Shown here: piece by piece, positions 1 to 13,300 of the stretch
Position numbering within the stretch: position 1 is the first letter of the stretch
Layout: every line of letters starts with the position of its first letter
NCBI GenBank assembly: GCA_013076295.1
Contig: RQOL01000828.1
Span: forward strand, 5,143,219-5,207,218
Length of the DNA: 64,000 bases
Source: Sanderia malayensis
Lineage: Eukaryota; Cnidaria; Scyphozoa; Semaeostomeae; Pelagiidae
Reading direction: 5' to 3'
The notes under the pieces: model-generated
Databases searched by the model: none
Told to the model about the DNA's origin: nothing
What the model saw: only the letters and a program-made list of their open reading frames with translations
Position numbers and translations under genes: made by a program

Positions 1-1269
1 AAAACAACAGTAAGTTGTTCTTCTATAGCTTTAGAATACAAGCTTCTTAGCCAATACTTTAGAATACAAACAGCTTTAAAATACAAACTTTAGAATACGA
101 GTTCAGCCAATGCAATGACGTGGTGTTGTTTTCTAAAACTCTCATAGTTGGGCAGCGATTACTGCAGCCTCGTTGTGAAGTTTGCAGCTGTAATATGACA
201 CGTTAATAACAGCCACGCGAATTCTTAGTCTCGAGGATACTTGGACTATGGACTATACTATCTATACTCTTTTTTTTCATATAAAGAGTAAATGTCATAT
301 AAATGGCTGTACTGTGGCTGACTAAACCCTTTATGAAGCCAATTGAATTGTAGCTTTAGGTTGCTGTTTACTTAGCCTAACAGAAATTGATCTGAAATAT
401 TTCACATCAATGCACAGCTTTCTCTATCAATCAATAAATTACAAGCATGTCCTACTTTGTTGGAAAATAAAATGTTTGAACAAAATACGTGCGAACTTTC
501 AAATGAAGAAAAGAACAATGTGACGCCTTAAACAGGATAACCAAATCAAAAAGCCTCGCAAATATATTATAATAAATCTCTTAGAACATCCATCTCTTTC
601 TCTCTTTCTTTCTTTTTTATATTGCCTTAGACAATAGTCTTGCCTGGCCTTCAGCTGCTGGCAATTCAGAAGAAATCTGTTTTGTCGAGAATGAAATTAT
701 GAATGTTGCAGATTTGTTGTTCATTGTCGAGAGAAATGAATCTCTCTCAGGCAGAGAGATTCATTTCAATTATCCAATATCTTGTTTTATTTGATTAACT
801 GTTTGATTTTATTGACCTGCTTACTTAGATGTCGACGCTGATGTGGCTATTATACATCAAACGGTTGTCTGTTACATGAAATGATTTCTGTCAATGAAAT
901 AACAGATGTTGTGTTCACAAGCAGAAGAAATATCCATTTCAAGTGCTTCATTTAAATGATTAGAATATTTAATCGGTAAAAAAGAGAAATGCACTCCTCG
1001 CATCGCAAGTTAGCTACAAAAGAGCTCAATCTATTATCAGTGACAACTACTTACTTAGGTTGAAGGGTAAAAACAAATTTTCTCCAACAGATTTCATTTG
1101 CAAATTTGTGCTTTACAATGAGAATGTCAGAGGGAGGCTAGACTAAGCTCGGTATACTGTATAAGAAATACAGATTTAAGTTTTACAAACACTCTTTGCC
1201 TACGCCATTATGAATCGGTATTTGACAACATTATGCCTTTCTTAGAAAACGCTCATACAATAAGCTATC
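1..1269. other. intergenic, no gene recognised
   Basis: AT-rich sequence without a convincing coding exon. The only distinct structure is a perfect 15-bp hairpin at 733-767. The upstream exon(s) of the Gfi-like gene at 4124, including a SNAG motif, could lie here or before the window, but no SNAG-like start (Met-Pro-Arg-Ser-Phe) was found. Confidence 0.5.
733..767. repeat. perfect 15-bp hairpin
   Basis: The arm at 733-747 (GAAATGAATCTCTCT) is exactly reverse-complementary to 753-767, with the 5-nt loop CAGGC. No flanking duplication or gene context explains it; it may be a remnant of a small foldback element. Confidence 0.7.
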
Positions 1270-2180
1270 CATAGAGATAGGATATAATATACACTAGAGT
1301 GCGAACCAGGCCCCGGGCGGTGACGCAGTTTGGACGCCATCTTGTTGGAGGCTCATTTCAGACTTTCACGGTCTGAACCCTTATACTTTGAACAAGAATT
1401 ACGTGGATATTACGATTGCTTAACCTCAAATAAAGATTGGAACCTTTATAATATCATAGTCGGTTCAACATATTGAAGTTTTGTTGTTGGATCGAATATC
1501 GAATGTATTACTACTATTTTTAGAAAGACGAATTTTCATTTTACCGACTGCCCCCAAATAGGGTAAATTAAATATCAATCGATCGAAAACTACCTCCTGA
1601 GTATGAATCTGCAATAATATTCACAAAAGACCTCTGCATTTAAAAGATTTTAGCAATGTTTTTACTTGCGCCCACCTTTAGTTGCTGTCGATCGGTGATT
1701 TGTAGGTGTTAGGCCCCCGATAAAAAGGGGCATAACTTTTGAATGCGGGCGAGTTCCATAAATTTTATTGCAGATTCGTACTCAGGAAGTCATTTCCTAT
1801 CGATTGATATCTAATTTAGTCCGTTTGGGCATAAACCGTAAAATACAAATTCGCCCGTACTTCGTATCGCAAAATGCCAAGGCCATTGTTTTTATACAGC
1901 ACTCCACTGCAAAATATGGTCTTCTGGAAATAGTAGTAATACATTCGATCCACCGAAAACACTTCAATATGTTGAACCGACCATGATTTTAGGAACATTT
2001 GAGTATTTATTTGATCTTCAGCAATAATAATATCCACGTATTTTACATTTGAATTATAAGGCTTCAGACCGTAAATTTCGTCCGCGAGCCTCCAACAAGA
2101 TGGCCGCCAATGCTTCAACTATTGTATCGATGCGTCAATTGGAGTGCGCACTCTAGTGTATCTTATATCCTATCTCTATG
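1270..2180. mobile_element. non-autonomous TIR element with 8-bp target duplication (hAT-like)
   Basis: The 911-bp element begins CATAGAGATAGGATATAA and ends with the inverted copy TTATATCCTATCTCTATG. It is bracketed by the identical 8-mer AAGCTATC at 1262-1269 and 2181-2188. The inverted similarity continues inward through CACTAGAGTGCG and a segment reading GACGCCATCTTGTTGGAG, so much of it can fold back. Small open frames inside show no transposase motifs. An 8-bp duplication is typical of hAT (and P) elements, so an hAT-type MITE is inferred. A 70-bp sibling with the same ends lies at 59152-59221. Confidence 0.85.
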
Positions 2181-2188
2181 AAGCTATC

Positions 2189-4123
2189 AGTCTCTTATTT
2201 GTTTTCTGCTCCTGCTTGAGGCTTCGATCGCTGCGAAGCTGCAGTTATATCAGTTTCAGCGTATTAGCTTGGAAAACGCTGGCTACCTGGCTACCAAATC
2301 TGTTTTGTTTTTCTTCCCAAGGTTACGTCTCATGATAAACACAAAAATGAGTTACTTTCAAATGCAAACAAACTTTTAAGGTCAAAATAATCTAAAATTG
2401 TGCCTCAAAAACAATAACAACAACAGTAAGCAGAAACGCAGAAACAAAAATGCTGACAACAGTTATTTAAAAACATGAAAAGCACCAGCAGTGACAACAT
2501 ATAGATGTATAACAGTATAGCACTGCAAAACATTAGTTTAAAATTAATTGTAACAAGGCCTACAGCTTTGCATATAGATGCGTTGGTAAACTCTCAGTAA
2601 CTGTCGTTCTTGATTGAATTGTTTATGCCAGGGTCGATTCAAATGACTCAGAATGAGCGATGAGCAGTCTATATGTCTATTCAATCATGCTCGTACATTC
2701 TATTTATTAGTAAATAAACTAATAATTAGCTGCATTGAAACAAGCAAATGCTAAGCTATTTAATGCATTTGAAACTCGACTTTGCATCTCTTACTAATAA
2801 GATGAGCAGAGTTTTTATAGAAATCAACCTTAACTAATTCAATCAACGAATTTAGTCGGTTGTGCTCACGAACTCAAAGAAAAACACATGCATTTGAATC
2901 ATATGCAACTGTATGCACGGAATCAGTCAAAGAAACAGACGTAAGGTATTCAACAAAGCCTAATGGATATCATGATTACTTTAATCGCTTAAAGTTCAAG
3001 GCTCAATTTGAAGAGAATGTTAATAAGTCTTAAGGAGCCTGCTAATCTATCTTTAGAGTGTAACGGACTGGCAAACGCATATATGCTTAATTGACATAGG
3101 CTATTCTCAACCTTCATTTGACTGCGTTCATTGTCTAGAGCTTTCGGTCGATAGATCAAGCCATTGTTCTCTTATCAACATTGAAAATTCGCAATTCGAA
3201 TAGAAATCAATGCCCACTCTACTCATCACACTGTTTCATTTTGAGGTTGTAAGTAAACACTATGTAGAATTCAATGCGACAGACCAAGATAATTACATTG
3301 GACATAATTAGGCCCGCAATAAAACAGCGAGTTGTCCTTTTATGCGAAAGTCTGACAGAACAGCTTGCACGTCTGAATTTGTAATTAAATCTAAACTTTT
3401 CTACTGAACAAATGAGTTGTTTGTTTTTACATACGCTCCGCTTATTTAGGCATTAATTATTCAAGGCCAAAAACAGTTATTTCGTTCTCATCTGATTTTG
3501 ATCTTTGTTCATGTATTCGGAACCGATTAATGACGGCCCACTTCTATGCAATATGTTATTCGCGTAGCTCTGTAAGTTATTGTACCCAACAAACCAATAA
3601 GAGCTACGTTCGCAGTTACAATCTAATGAAATATTTAATGATCAATTTGAATTCAATGAAACACAAGAAAATGGTGACTGGTATAATATTGGCAGTTTAA
3701 AAAATGTCAAAATTGTTTTCAATTAACACACAATTAAAATTTTCGTATGATCATTTCGGCCGTGCAATTTCATACGACGCGAATTTAATTTTGAAATCTA
3801 CCTTCGCAAAACCTTTTTTTAAAGAAAGTAACTTAATTAATTTAGTCTATGGTCAATCCATAGCACCATCAACAAGAAGATTTTACTGCATTGAGCTTAT
3901 GAAACATAGCTGACACTGTGTGATCAACCTAGTTTATATAATTTAAACGCCAGTACTATACGACCAAATTGCACTACATCTGAAGAGACTGTTGGTCTAT
4001 CATGGTTGCAAATATTCATAAATAAATATTAAAAAAATATGGATTCTTTTCGGAGTTTTGTGTCAGAGCAATTGTAACTCAGGGTATCTATATAAGTAAA
4101 CTCCTTATTATTCGTTGTTCTAG
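2189..4123. other. intergenic or upstream intron of the Gfi-like gene
   Basis: AT-rich, with only short open frames of no recognised similarity. Because the exon at 4124 starts at a splice acceptor, part or all of this stretch is probably intron of the Gfi-like gene. Confidence 0.45.
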
Positions 4124-4923
4124 GCCTCTTAGACTATCATCTACGATACCTGGCCTTAAATGAACAGACACAATTGTTTTTTGGAGATCCTCAGTTGGCT
4201 AGACCATTCATCTCGCTTCCATACATTCCATTGACTGGGAGAAAAAGTGAACTGCAGGCTGAGTTCAAAGTTCACGAAAGACGCGAGATGCAGATCCTAC
4301 CAGCTTTGTTCAGCGCAAAAGAAAAGAGAAAACCAGGTCTCATGCACAACGATAGAAAGTTTGATGTTTGCAACAGCGATAAGAAACTGGCGGAGAACGA
4401 GAAAAATTTTGCGTGCACTCAATGTAAGAAAACGTTCACGACAGTGCACGGACTTGAAGTGCACGTCAGACGTTCACACGCGGGAAAGCTGCGTCCACAC
4501 GAGTGCAAGGAGTGCGGCAAGACGTTCGGACACGTGATGAGTCTGGAACAGCACAGCAAAACAATACACTCGTCACTTCGCAGCTTCGACTGTCCTGAGT
4601 GTGGAAAGAGCTTCAAACGCTCCTCTACCCTGTCTACGCACATGATGATTCACTCGAATACGAGGCCGTTCCCATGCCAATATTGCGGCAAGCGATTCCA
4701 TCAGAAGTCAGACATGAAGAAGCACACTTACGTGCACACGGGAGAGAAGCCGTATCGCTGTAGCGCATGCACAAAATCCTTCAGCCAGTCGTCGAATTTG
4801 ATAACGCACATGAGAAAGCATTCGGGTTTCAAACCATTTCAATGTGAATATTGCGATAGGGCGTTTTACAGAAAAGTTGACCTGAGAAGGCACTTCTTTT
4901 CTCACCACCAAAACAAACCATGA
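4124..4923 (+). CDS. Gfi-1/Senseless-type C2H2 zinc finger protein, last exon (5' partial)
   Basis: This is the terminal exon of a transcriptional repressor of the Gfi1/Senseless family. It opens at an acceptor (TTGTTCTAG|GCC) and runs in frame to TGA at 4921. Six C2H2 fingers span about 4408-4908. Fingers 3-6 carry the family's near-invariant stretches [34 protein letters not shown] and RKVDLRRH. In vertebrate Gfi1, fingers 3-5 contact an AATC-containing site. The protein ends five residues after finger 6, as in the family. The N-terminal SNAG repression motif is not in this exon and must be upstream. About 95 residues before finger 1 are unconserved. There is no other gene on this strand for 57 kb. 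Confidence 0.93.
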
Positions 4924-7387
4924 ACATCACACAAACCATATTGCCTAATGCCTTCCATAAATGTCCTTTTCCCTTAATGAGTTTTTCCAATAAGCTTCTC
5001 TTCAAGTAAACATTGCCCAATTGAAATTGAAACAAACCCACTCTTTCCTTAATGCCCACCTTTAACGCCCATCTAAGAGTTCAAAGTCCAAACAATTAAT
5101 TTACGTGCCCCCCCCCCCCCATTAATATATACCTGCTTTCTAAGGTGCTGTGTCGTTACCAAAATATCACTTCAGAATTCCAACTGTTTTTTCTTTCTTA
5201 ATTTCTCCATGTTTCAGAAAAATTGCTTTTTAAAGGCATTTAATAATGAACTTAATAAATATATAAAACTTGCACTCCATTAATTTTCTACTTTAATAAG
5301 CACCGAATTCAAAAGCAAATAAATTTATTTTAGTAAGTGCTCCGGGATTTTATTCAAAACTTCGTGGTACGTTATCAATAACCAGCTCCCTCATAACGAC
5401 CGTTGAAGCTATTGAGAAATTTACTACCCGGGAGTGCACAATAAAACTGCTTGCCTTTCAAAGGCCATGACAGATTGAAACATATTCGTACTGTATTTTG
5501 TGTACCATACAAAACTAGCTCAAACTGTGCAACAGTTTGTTAGAAATTAATGTTATTAATCTCAAAGAGTAGAATGCTTTTTGAATATGACAATTGTGTA
5601 ACACATACACAAGTCTTTAATTTTTCTTGGTGTTTAAGCTTAAAGTAACATCCAACTAACTTATCGAGAAGTCAAATGTTGAAAAACGAAGACTTGTAAT
5701 TTGGTTTTTTGATAGATTTTTTACTTTTTTGGAGCTTTGAAGTTGTTAGCACAATGTAGTGCAAATGTTTTATGAATACTAGAGACGAGCAATAACACAA
5801 TTTTCTGTTTATTCATCTGGAATATTTGCACGAAGATTTCGAAAGACGATTTTATAAAGAGCTTTGAAATGAACATAAAGAGCTTTGAAATGAAGCGTGG
5901 GAGGAGAGGCCTGGGATCAAATGAAAACCTACCCAGAATCCTGAGTATGAAATCAACGTGTTTCGCTTGAAGGTTTATCAAAAACTTTGTTGATATAAAT
6001 TCTTCGGTACAAAATAAAATAACTTTTGAAAACGTATGCCATGAAAATTCCATAAAAGCTTACTGTTTAGAAAATATATCATGATAAATCGATCAAGTTT
6101 GAAGATAACGTACGAAACAGAAAAATAATGGAGGCCTTTTTGTCCTTTCTTCAAACTGTTTTTATTAAACTCAAAGCGTGCTTTCGCCGAGTAATTTAAC
6201 CAATGCTTGTCTTGGCTATAATATATTAATACTAATGAAAAGTTAATGTAACTTAAAAAATACATACATTTCCTTTGGGTCAACTTGCGTTCGAAAATTT
6301 CTTGAATAACGCCGTGCAATTTGTAAATAATATCACCATGAAGTCCAAGTAGTTGCTCAGTTCAAACTGATTGCGCAAGATGCTTGGAACTGCCGCAAAT
6401 TCAATGTCACGTCACTACTCAAGACTCAAGAGACCAAAATTGACGATGCATGCGCACGCATTTGCACAAAAGTTGAAAAAGAATGCATTTTCTAATTATG
6501 TTCGCTCCACTGACTTAAATTTAGAAAAGTCATCATAGCAGAGGAAGTTTCAGTGTCAATTTGCAAAACACGAAACAACTTCTTTTATAGTAGGCCAAAA
6601 GAAAACTATGGCATTTCAAAATTGCCAGAGAATTTCGTAGCCTTGAGAATGGAAAGGTAATTGTTGAAAACAAAAATACTTCACGGAATAATCGCATATA
6701 ATAAACAAATTAACAATAAAATACACTTTCAAAATGAAATTGTGTTAACAGTTAAACAGCAATTTAAAGACATGAAGGACGAATTATCCCCATTAAGATA
6801 GTGTAATATAGCAAGCTAATGAAATGTTATGAGATTATATTGATATCAACCAAGTGAATGTATCTTTGCGTTATTCTACCTCTTTCGAACTAGCATGTCG
6901 AATCCGATGAGGATATCTCAGATTCTCGGTTATATTCTGAGACTAAATAATTAAAAAATAATCAACTCTCAACCTTAAAATGCATGAGAGGAAGACATCA
7001 TTAAGTAGTTAAGAATGATTACGTATACAAGGCATTGGATAGGAGTAAGCTGATTATTATAAATTAAAATGTGTAATAAATGTCCTTGGTGTTCAATATT
7101 CTTCCTGAAAATTCTTACGTCGTGTGGAATTAACGAGATCGGAAGCTCTGTAGAAAAACACAATACTATTAATAATTACTATTATTACAACTAATAATAC
7201 ATTATTATTAATACAACTTCATATAGCATGATGAAAACACAAGGGAACATCGCAATAGTGGCAAAGAAATATGCGCCATCACGGTAATTCAACTAATTAA
7301 ATAAAGGTAATTTAGTTTCGTCGGATTTCGTCTCATCTGCTTTCACACCAGTCACATATAATCAATAACTAAGGTGACTCAACAAGA
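4924..7387. other. intergenic between Gfi-like gene and flotillin 3' end
   Basis: Contains the Gfi 3'UTR (an AATAAA-like stretch near 5253), a poly-C run near 5108-5121 and AT-rich sequence. No supported gene was seen. The last small exon and 3'UTR of flotillin may extend into the right-hand part (about 7130-7430). Confidence 0.45.
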
Positions 7388-10300
7388 TCAAGGTTTGCCG
7401 AGACGTAGTTCCTCAAATTTCGTAGTCTTGCAAGAATTACCCGTTATCTTACCCCGGTAGACCCTACCCCATAAGATTTTTTTAATTTGTTTTATTTTAT
7501 CATTATTTTAACACTTAAACCCTTTCAGTTAATGGATAAACTTACAATTTTGAAATAATATAAGAAATAGTAAACTAAATTTAAATACAAAACGACGACC
7601 AGAAATAATAAATATAAGAGAAATATAAGAGGAAACGATTTAACATTACCTTGGTGATATCAATACCAGTCATCTCTTCCATGGCCTTTGGAAGTCTGAC
7701 TACAATATCCAGCAATTCACCAGTCAACTTAGAAGCACCAACTGCACCGTCGCCACTCGATACCATGGTAACCTTCTTGCAAGCAGCCAATGGGGCGGCG
7801 ACTTCTGCAGCAACCTACACGTGGAAGGCAAATACAAAAACGTCACAGTAAGTTTCCAGATGCAACTGCTTCAATCATATCAAATCAATCGCCTTAAAAC
7901 TGACTCATTGTTCAGCCCTGAAGTACTTATCATGTTTATCAAGAACAAACTATTTGTCATAGGAGGACTACAGTTTCCTGCAGTGACTATACCATGATAC
8001 AGCAATTGCAATGGATAAAAAGACGTGTAATGATGCATAGAACATACCTTTGGCAAGGTTTCAAGCATCATATCTACCATGGCAGCTTCTTGGTATTCCT
8101 TCCAGGCATCGGCCTTCTTTGCCATCTGCTCAGCCTCGGCCTTAGCTTTAGCCTCAATCGCAAAAGCCTCAGCCTCGCCTTTGATCTAAGATGCAACAGC
8201 AAGCTTATTATACATAGCCCCGATTGCAAGAAGCATGGCCTCGATTGCATGGCCTCAACTGCATACATGGCCTCAATTACAATGGCCTCGGTTGCATATA
8301 CGATCGAGTCTTATACATGGCCTCGATTGCAAGAAGCATGTTAGGACAAAGTAGTCAAGTGCGCGATACACAGTAAACACCCGCCTATAAGAACCTGTGA
8401 ATTCTACATCCAGCCAGTTGTTCAAATACAATAGCCTACTGTTTCTTCTATTGTCTTGAGCAGGGATTTCAGCCTGGAAGGTTCTAAATCGATTGGTCCT
8501 CACACGAGGGTATTTACTGTATTTGAAGGCATAGTTACAAAAGGTTGTGTTATGTTTCAAAATACAACATAGGCAAACTACTCACCCTGATTGACTCGGC
8601 CTCTGCCTCTGCTTCCAAAATAATTCGGTTCCTGGATGTAAACAAGCAAATAAACAAAATAAATAAATAATAAAACAATATAAATATCTAAATGAATAGA
8701 GCGAGGCAAGAGGAATTATTGGACTCACAAAGCATAAAGTTAAAGAATAAAACAAGTCCATTGATGGTAAGAAATGAGTTGATAAATAAACGCGTACCTG
8801 TTTGCTTGTGCAAGTTTCTCCATCTTAAACTTCTCAGCTTCGGCCGGGCGCCTCACAGTAGCCTCCAGTTCCTTCTCTCTTCTGGAAATTTCCTTCAAAA
8901 ATCAACAAAAACGTATCATTCATACAGCAATGGCTTGATATCATACATTAGACACCATTACAGCAAGTCATTCGCTGTTTTATTCTAATGTTAATACTGG
9001 CATGGTAGAGGTTGGGGATACGACCGTGAACTCGCGCATCGCCTCGCATACCTGTTCTTGCAAACTGATTTGCTGATTTCTTTCAATGACATTGATCTGC
9101 ATTTGCTCTTCTTTGATCTTCTGCTTTGTGATAGCAGCCTGGAATGGATAACAAATGTTAGAGCGAGAAGTGATTATGGATTGAATCAATGAATCCATGC
9201 AATTCGATGCAATGGAGATGTATAGGGAGAAATAACGTATAACAAAGTAAGATGTTTCTCTTCGGGCTGTTTTCTGCATAAAAATAAACAACCTTCCAGT
9301 TGTTGAAATCTGATGGGAACTCCACGAAACAACAACAGTAAACGCGAAAGTAACAACAACAGTAACAACAACAATAAGGCAGTGATATAGCCAGAGTCCG
9401 GAAAAGTTGTCAACCTTCCTCCGGCCAACAAAATCTGCCAAAAAACCTTCCTCACAATTGGTGAACAAAAATGGGCGTGGTCAGTAAATATGGGCGGGGT
9501 TTTTGTAAGGCGCCACTCACAATTTCGACAAATATAAATGTTTTTTTTCAATCTAATAATCACATACACAAACTGAAAAACGCCACAAAATTAACCCAAA
9601 ACTCTATCTCCACTCAATTATTTTCTAACCGACCATCCACGCATCAAGAAACACACAAATTAACAACAGCAACAACGAAGCCGCAAACAACAACAACACC
9701 AAGACAAGACAGAGTTCTAATGGCGACTTTTCGACATTGTTCATCCGATCTCTTCAGCAAGAAAAAAGCCATCTCACAGCTACTAACTTTTCGAAAGAAA
9801 GCTGAGGAGACGAGCACGACACGAGAGCGAGAGGCCTTCTTGTTCGTCTTACTTAAGGCAGGCTTGGGCTTGCCTTTCCTGGCCTGGCCTAGGAGTACTT
9901 TGTTCAAATAAAGAACCCTATGCAAGACTAAGACTTCCTGCAGTGTTTTTTGCTGAATTAAAAACTAAAACTTCAGTATGCCTGCCATGTAACAAGTATG
10001 TTGTACTATTAATTGTTCTGAGCATGAATGAAAACAGCCATACTTATTGTCTTCAGTCAGCCAACTTCGAAAATTAAAAGGTCGTGAAATCATTAGAACT
10101 CTAATCATTGAACTACCAACAATACCCACAGAATTAAAAGACTCAAATCCAAGATAAATTTTTTCATTCATCTATTTGAAAGTCCGTCCATAAATTATAG
10201 TATTTGACTTGATGCTACAATGTTTTTCAATTGCAAATTGTGTGAAGGCAAAGGCTTATTTTATTGTTGTTTTTCCACACTTTATTGGTTCTCTACAGTA

Positions 10301-13300
10301 TCATGCATCATAAGCACAGCCACACAAACAAAAGATCAACAAGTGAAGTCCTATCCAGTGCAATGTAATGTGCATATGTGCACCTGCACTTGTTTTCAGG
10401 CTTCAATGCATCTAAAAGTTGATTAGGTTTTCTTTACACAGTTTCTTTTGTGCTGTGTTGTGAAATCCGAAAAGGTTAACAGTCTTGAGAACTTCCTCAA
10501 GTTTCAAAATTTTTGCAAACCTTCCTCAATTTTTTCTTTGTTTCCACAACCTTCCTCCGGCCAGTGGCCGTGGGGCCGTGATGTTTTCTGGACTCTGGAT
10601 ATAGCAACTGGCAAGTGAAGTATGAATAAGGGACACTGTAGTCAGTGTCCGCTTGTCTCTGCGAATGAAGTATAGCCAATGAAATAAACAGTCTAACACA
10701 AACCTGCAATTCATAAGCCAAGTCTGACACAGCTTTCTGAAATGAAAAAAGCAGTAAGTAAACTTCCATCACGCTTGGCAAACGCAAAGACTCTGCACGC
10801 AAAGCTAATTCACGGCGCAAAAGAAATGGTTGATGCGTCTCACAACATGTGTAAATGTTTGACATCTAAAGAAGGAAGGCTTACACATACAAATAATGAA
10901 CTATATACCTTGGTATTGACTTCCATGTCGTATTCAGCTTTCTTTAAAGCAAAATCTCGTTTGGATTTAGCAACTTCAGTTTCGTTGACAAATTTGGCTT
11001 TTTGTTCCTGCTCATCCGCAACGGCTTCCTGAAAATCGTCGGTACAAAAGGAAAAATTACATTTTTGCAAGGTCAAAAATTCGGGGCTCAGCCGGGAATC
11101 GAACCCGGAGCCTCTCGCACCCAAAGCGAGAATCATACCATTAGACCACTGAGCCATCCGCCATGAGAGATTAACAAACGGAGGATGTATGTTGGTACCA
11201 GTATACCAGTCTACAATTGCGAGTGGCTAAATTATGTGGCGTGACAAATCAGAACTTGTGGCAAGCGAGTATTTAAACATAATTTCTTGTAAATTTTAGG
11301 GCAAAGAGCAGAATGCAATATAAATAGAAGAAGAAATAGGGGAAAAAAACAAAATTACTCATCAAATAATCGTGAAAATTGTTTAAAAAAGGGTCATAAC
11401 TATATTTGGGCATTTGTTTCATCTCTGAAAGGGAAAAACCAATGACACAAGTTCCAAGTACACGTTCGGAAAATCGATTTAATATAGTTGTTTATCTAAC
11501 ATTCATCAATAAGCATCATATCTACTTCATTGATATTGATATTATACATACCATACAGAGTGGTTATCTTCCGTGTTTCAAAGAAGAATAAAAAATTGAA
11601 AAGTTTCTTAGCGATTTTTCATTTACCAGTGGAAGTTTCTTAATTTTTTTGGCCTTTTACCAGCGAGTTTCTTATAAAGCGGTTTCTTATATGAAAAAAC
11701 GTGTATTCCAAGTGCAAAATTTCCAAGTATTCATTTGGAAGTTTTGCATCAACACATTCCTAACAATTAAATTATTATATCTAACGCCTAAATACAAACC
11801 TTAATGCCAGATTCCATATGAGCTTTAGCTTTTCCAATTCTTGCTTCTGATTGCACCTCGGTGGTACGCTTCATACCAAGTGACAGAAGGTAGCCCTTGA
11901 GTTTAACAAAAATATCAGCAATAATAAATATTTCATTGAAAGAGCCCAAAAACATCGAACTAAAAGAATTATACAATGGAACCTTCTTATAACAGACACC
12001 CATGGAATCAATTAGTTTGTATTATATACAAGCTATTTTGTAGGTGTCTGCTGCATAGTGGTTGTTTTGCAAGAAAAATTAACTTTTGATTGCATAGCAT
12101 ACCACCTGTGGGCTCCATAATGTTGGGAAGAAACTTTCAGATGCAAACAGAAATAATGAAGATGGGCGCAAGTGAAGATGAGCGTGAGTGAAGAAAAGCG
12201 AACCTCTTCATCTCTGATGTCTTTCAAGGTATAACTGATGACACTGATACCCATGTTGACCAGGTCAGAGGACGCAACCTAAGCAAAGATCACAAAAATG
12301 TTCAATTTGCCTAGGTAATGTCACACAACATATATGTAATGCATTGCTGATTCGTAACACTCTGTAACAGTTATCAATAAAACAAGGAGTTTAAATCAGT
12401 TTACCTCAAATACAGATTTGGAAAACTTTTTTCTGTCTTGGTAGATTTCCTAAAGACAAAATTATGAAGAAACACTAATTGATTGTTCTAGTGATAAATA
12501 CATAAAGATTTAAACCAAATATTTCCATAAAACAAAAAGTTAAGTTAAAGCTCTCCATGCAAACATGAAGCTATCTCTTAAATAAATCAAATGTTACTGT
12601 GAAGTCTAAAAGTCAAGAAGCAAAGCTGCCTTTTTGACATGAAATTCAAATACTGTAAAAACTCTATTACCCCCCCCCCTCTCATCAATAAGCCCCCAAT
12701 CGCAAACAAAATGTGGAATAAAGCCCCACCCCTTGTTTTAAAATTGTGAACAAAGATAAAATTGTGATGGATTACACCGTAAAAAATCAGAACAATTATT
12801 CTGGAGTCATTTTACATGAACAATTTCTGATTATTTAAAATTTCTATTAAACCCCCCCTCTGGGACCTCAAAAATTAAACTACACCCCCAACCTGGATTA
12901 AATGAAGCTTTAATAGTAGAAGAAAGAGCAAAACAGCAATGAATCATGCTACCTCAACAGTCATAGTACCCATGATAGCTCTTTGATGGCCTTCCTAAAA
13001 CAAGAAATATCCAAGAACCCATTAAATATCAAAACACATGGTCAGCAAAACTGCATTGATTTATAATTATTGCTGGTTTGATTAATGAAAGGATTCAAAT
13101 GTTGCTTACCAAAGTCTCCAAAGCAATCTGATGGATCTGTCTGGTTGTTTTTCCAAGGAACTGTTCACATGCATGGTGCAACATTTCCTCGTTCTGACCC
13201 TGAACTTTCACCTGGTCAAAAGAAGCAAGATAACAGATTAATTTTAAATAGCAGTAACGTCGCATGTAATTGAATAAGTTTCTTTGGGCAAAAAGCTTGA

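Noticed and set aside
9471..9911. 146-codon + strand open frame
   Set aside because: Lies inside the 1.2-kb TIR element, composition follows CAA repeats, no recognisable domain.
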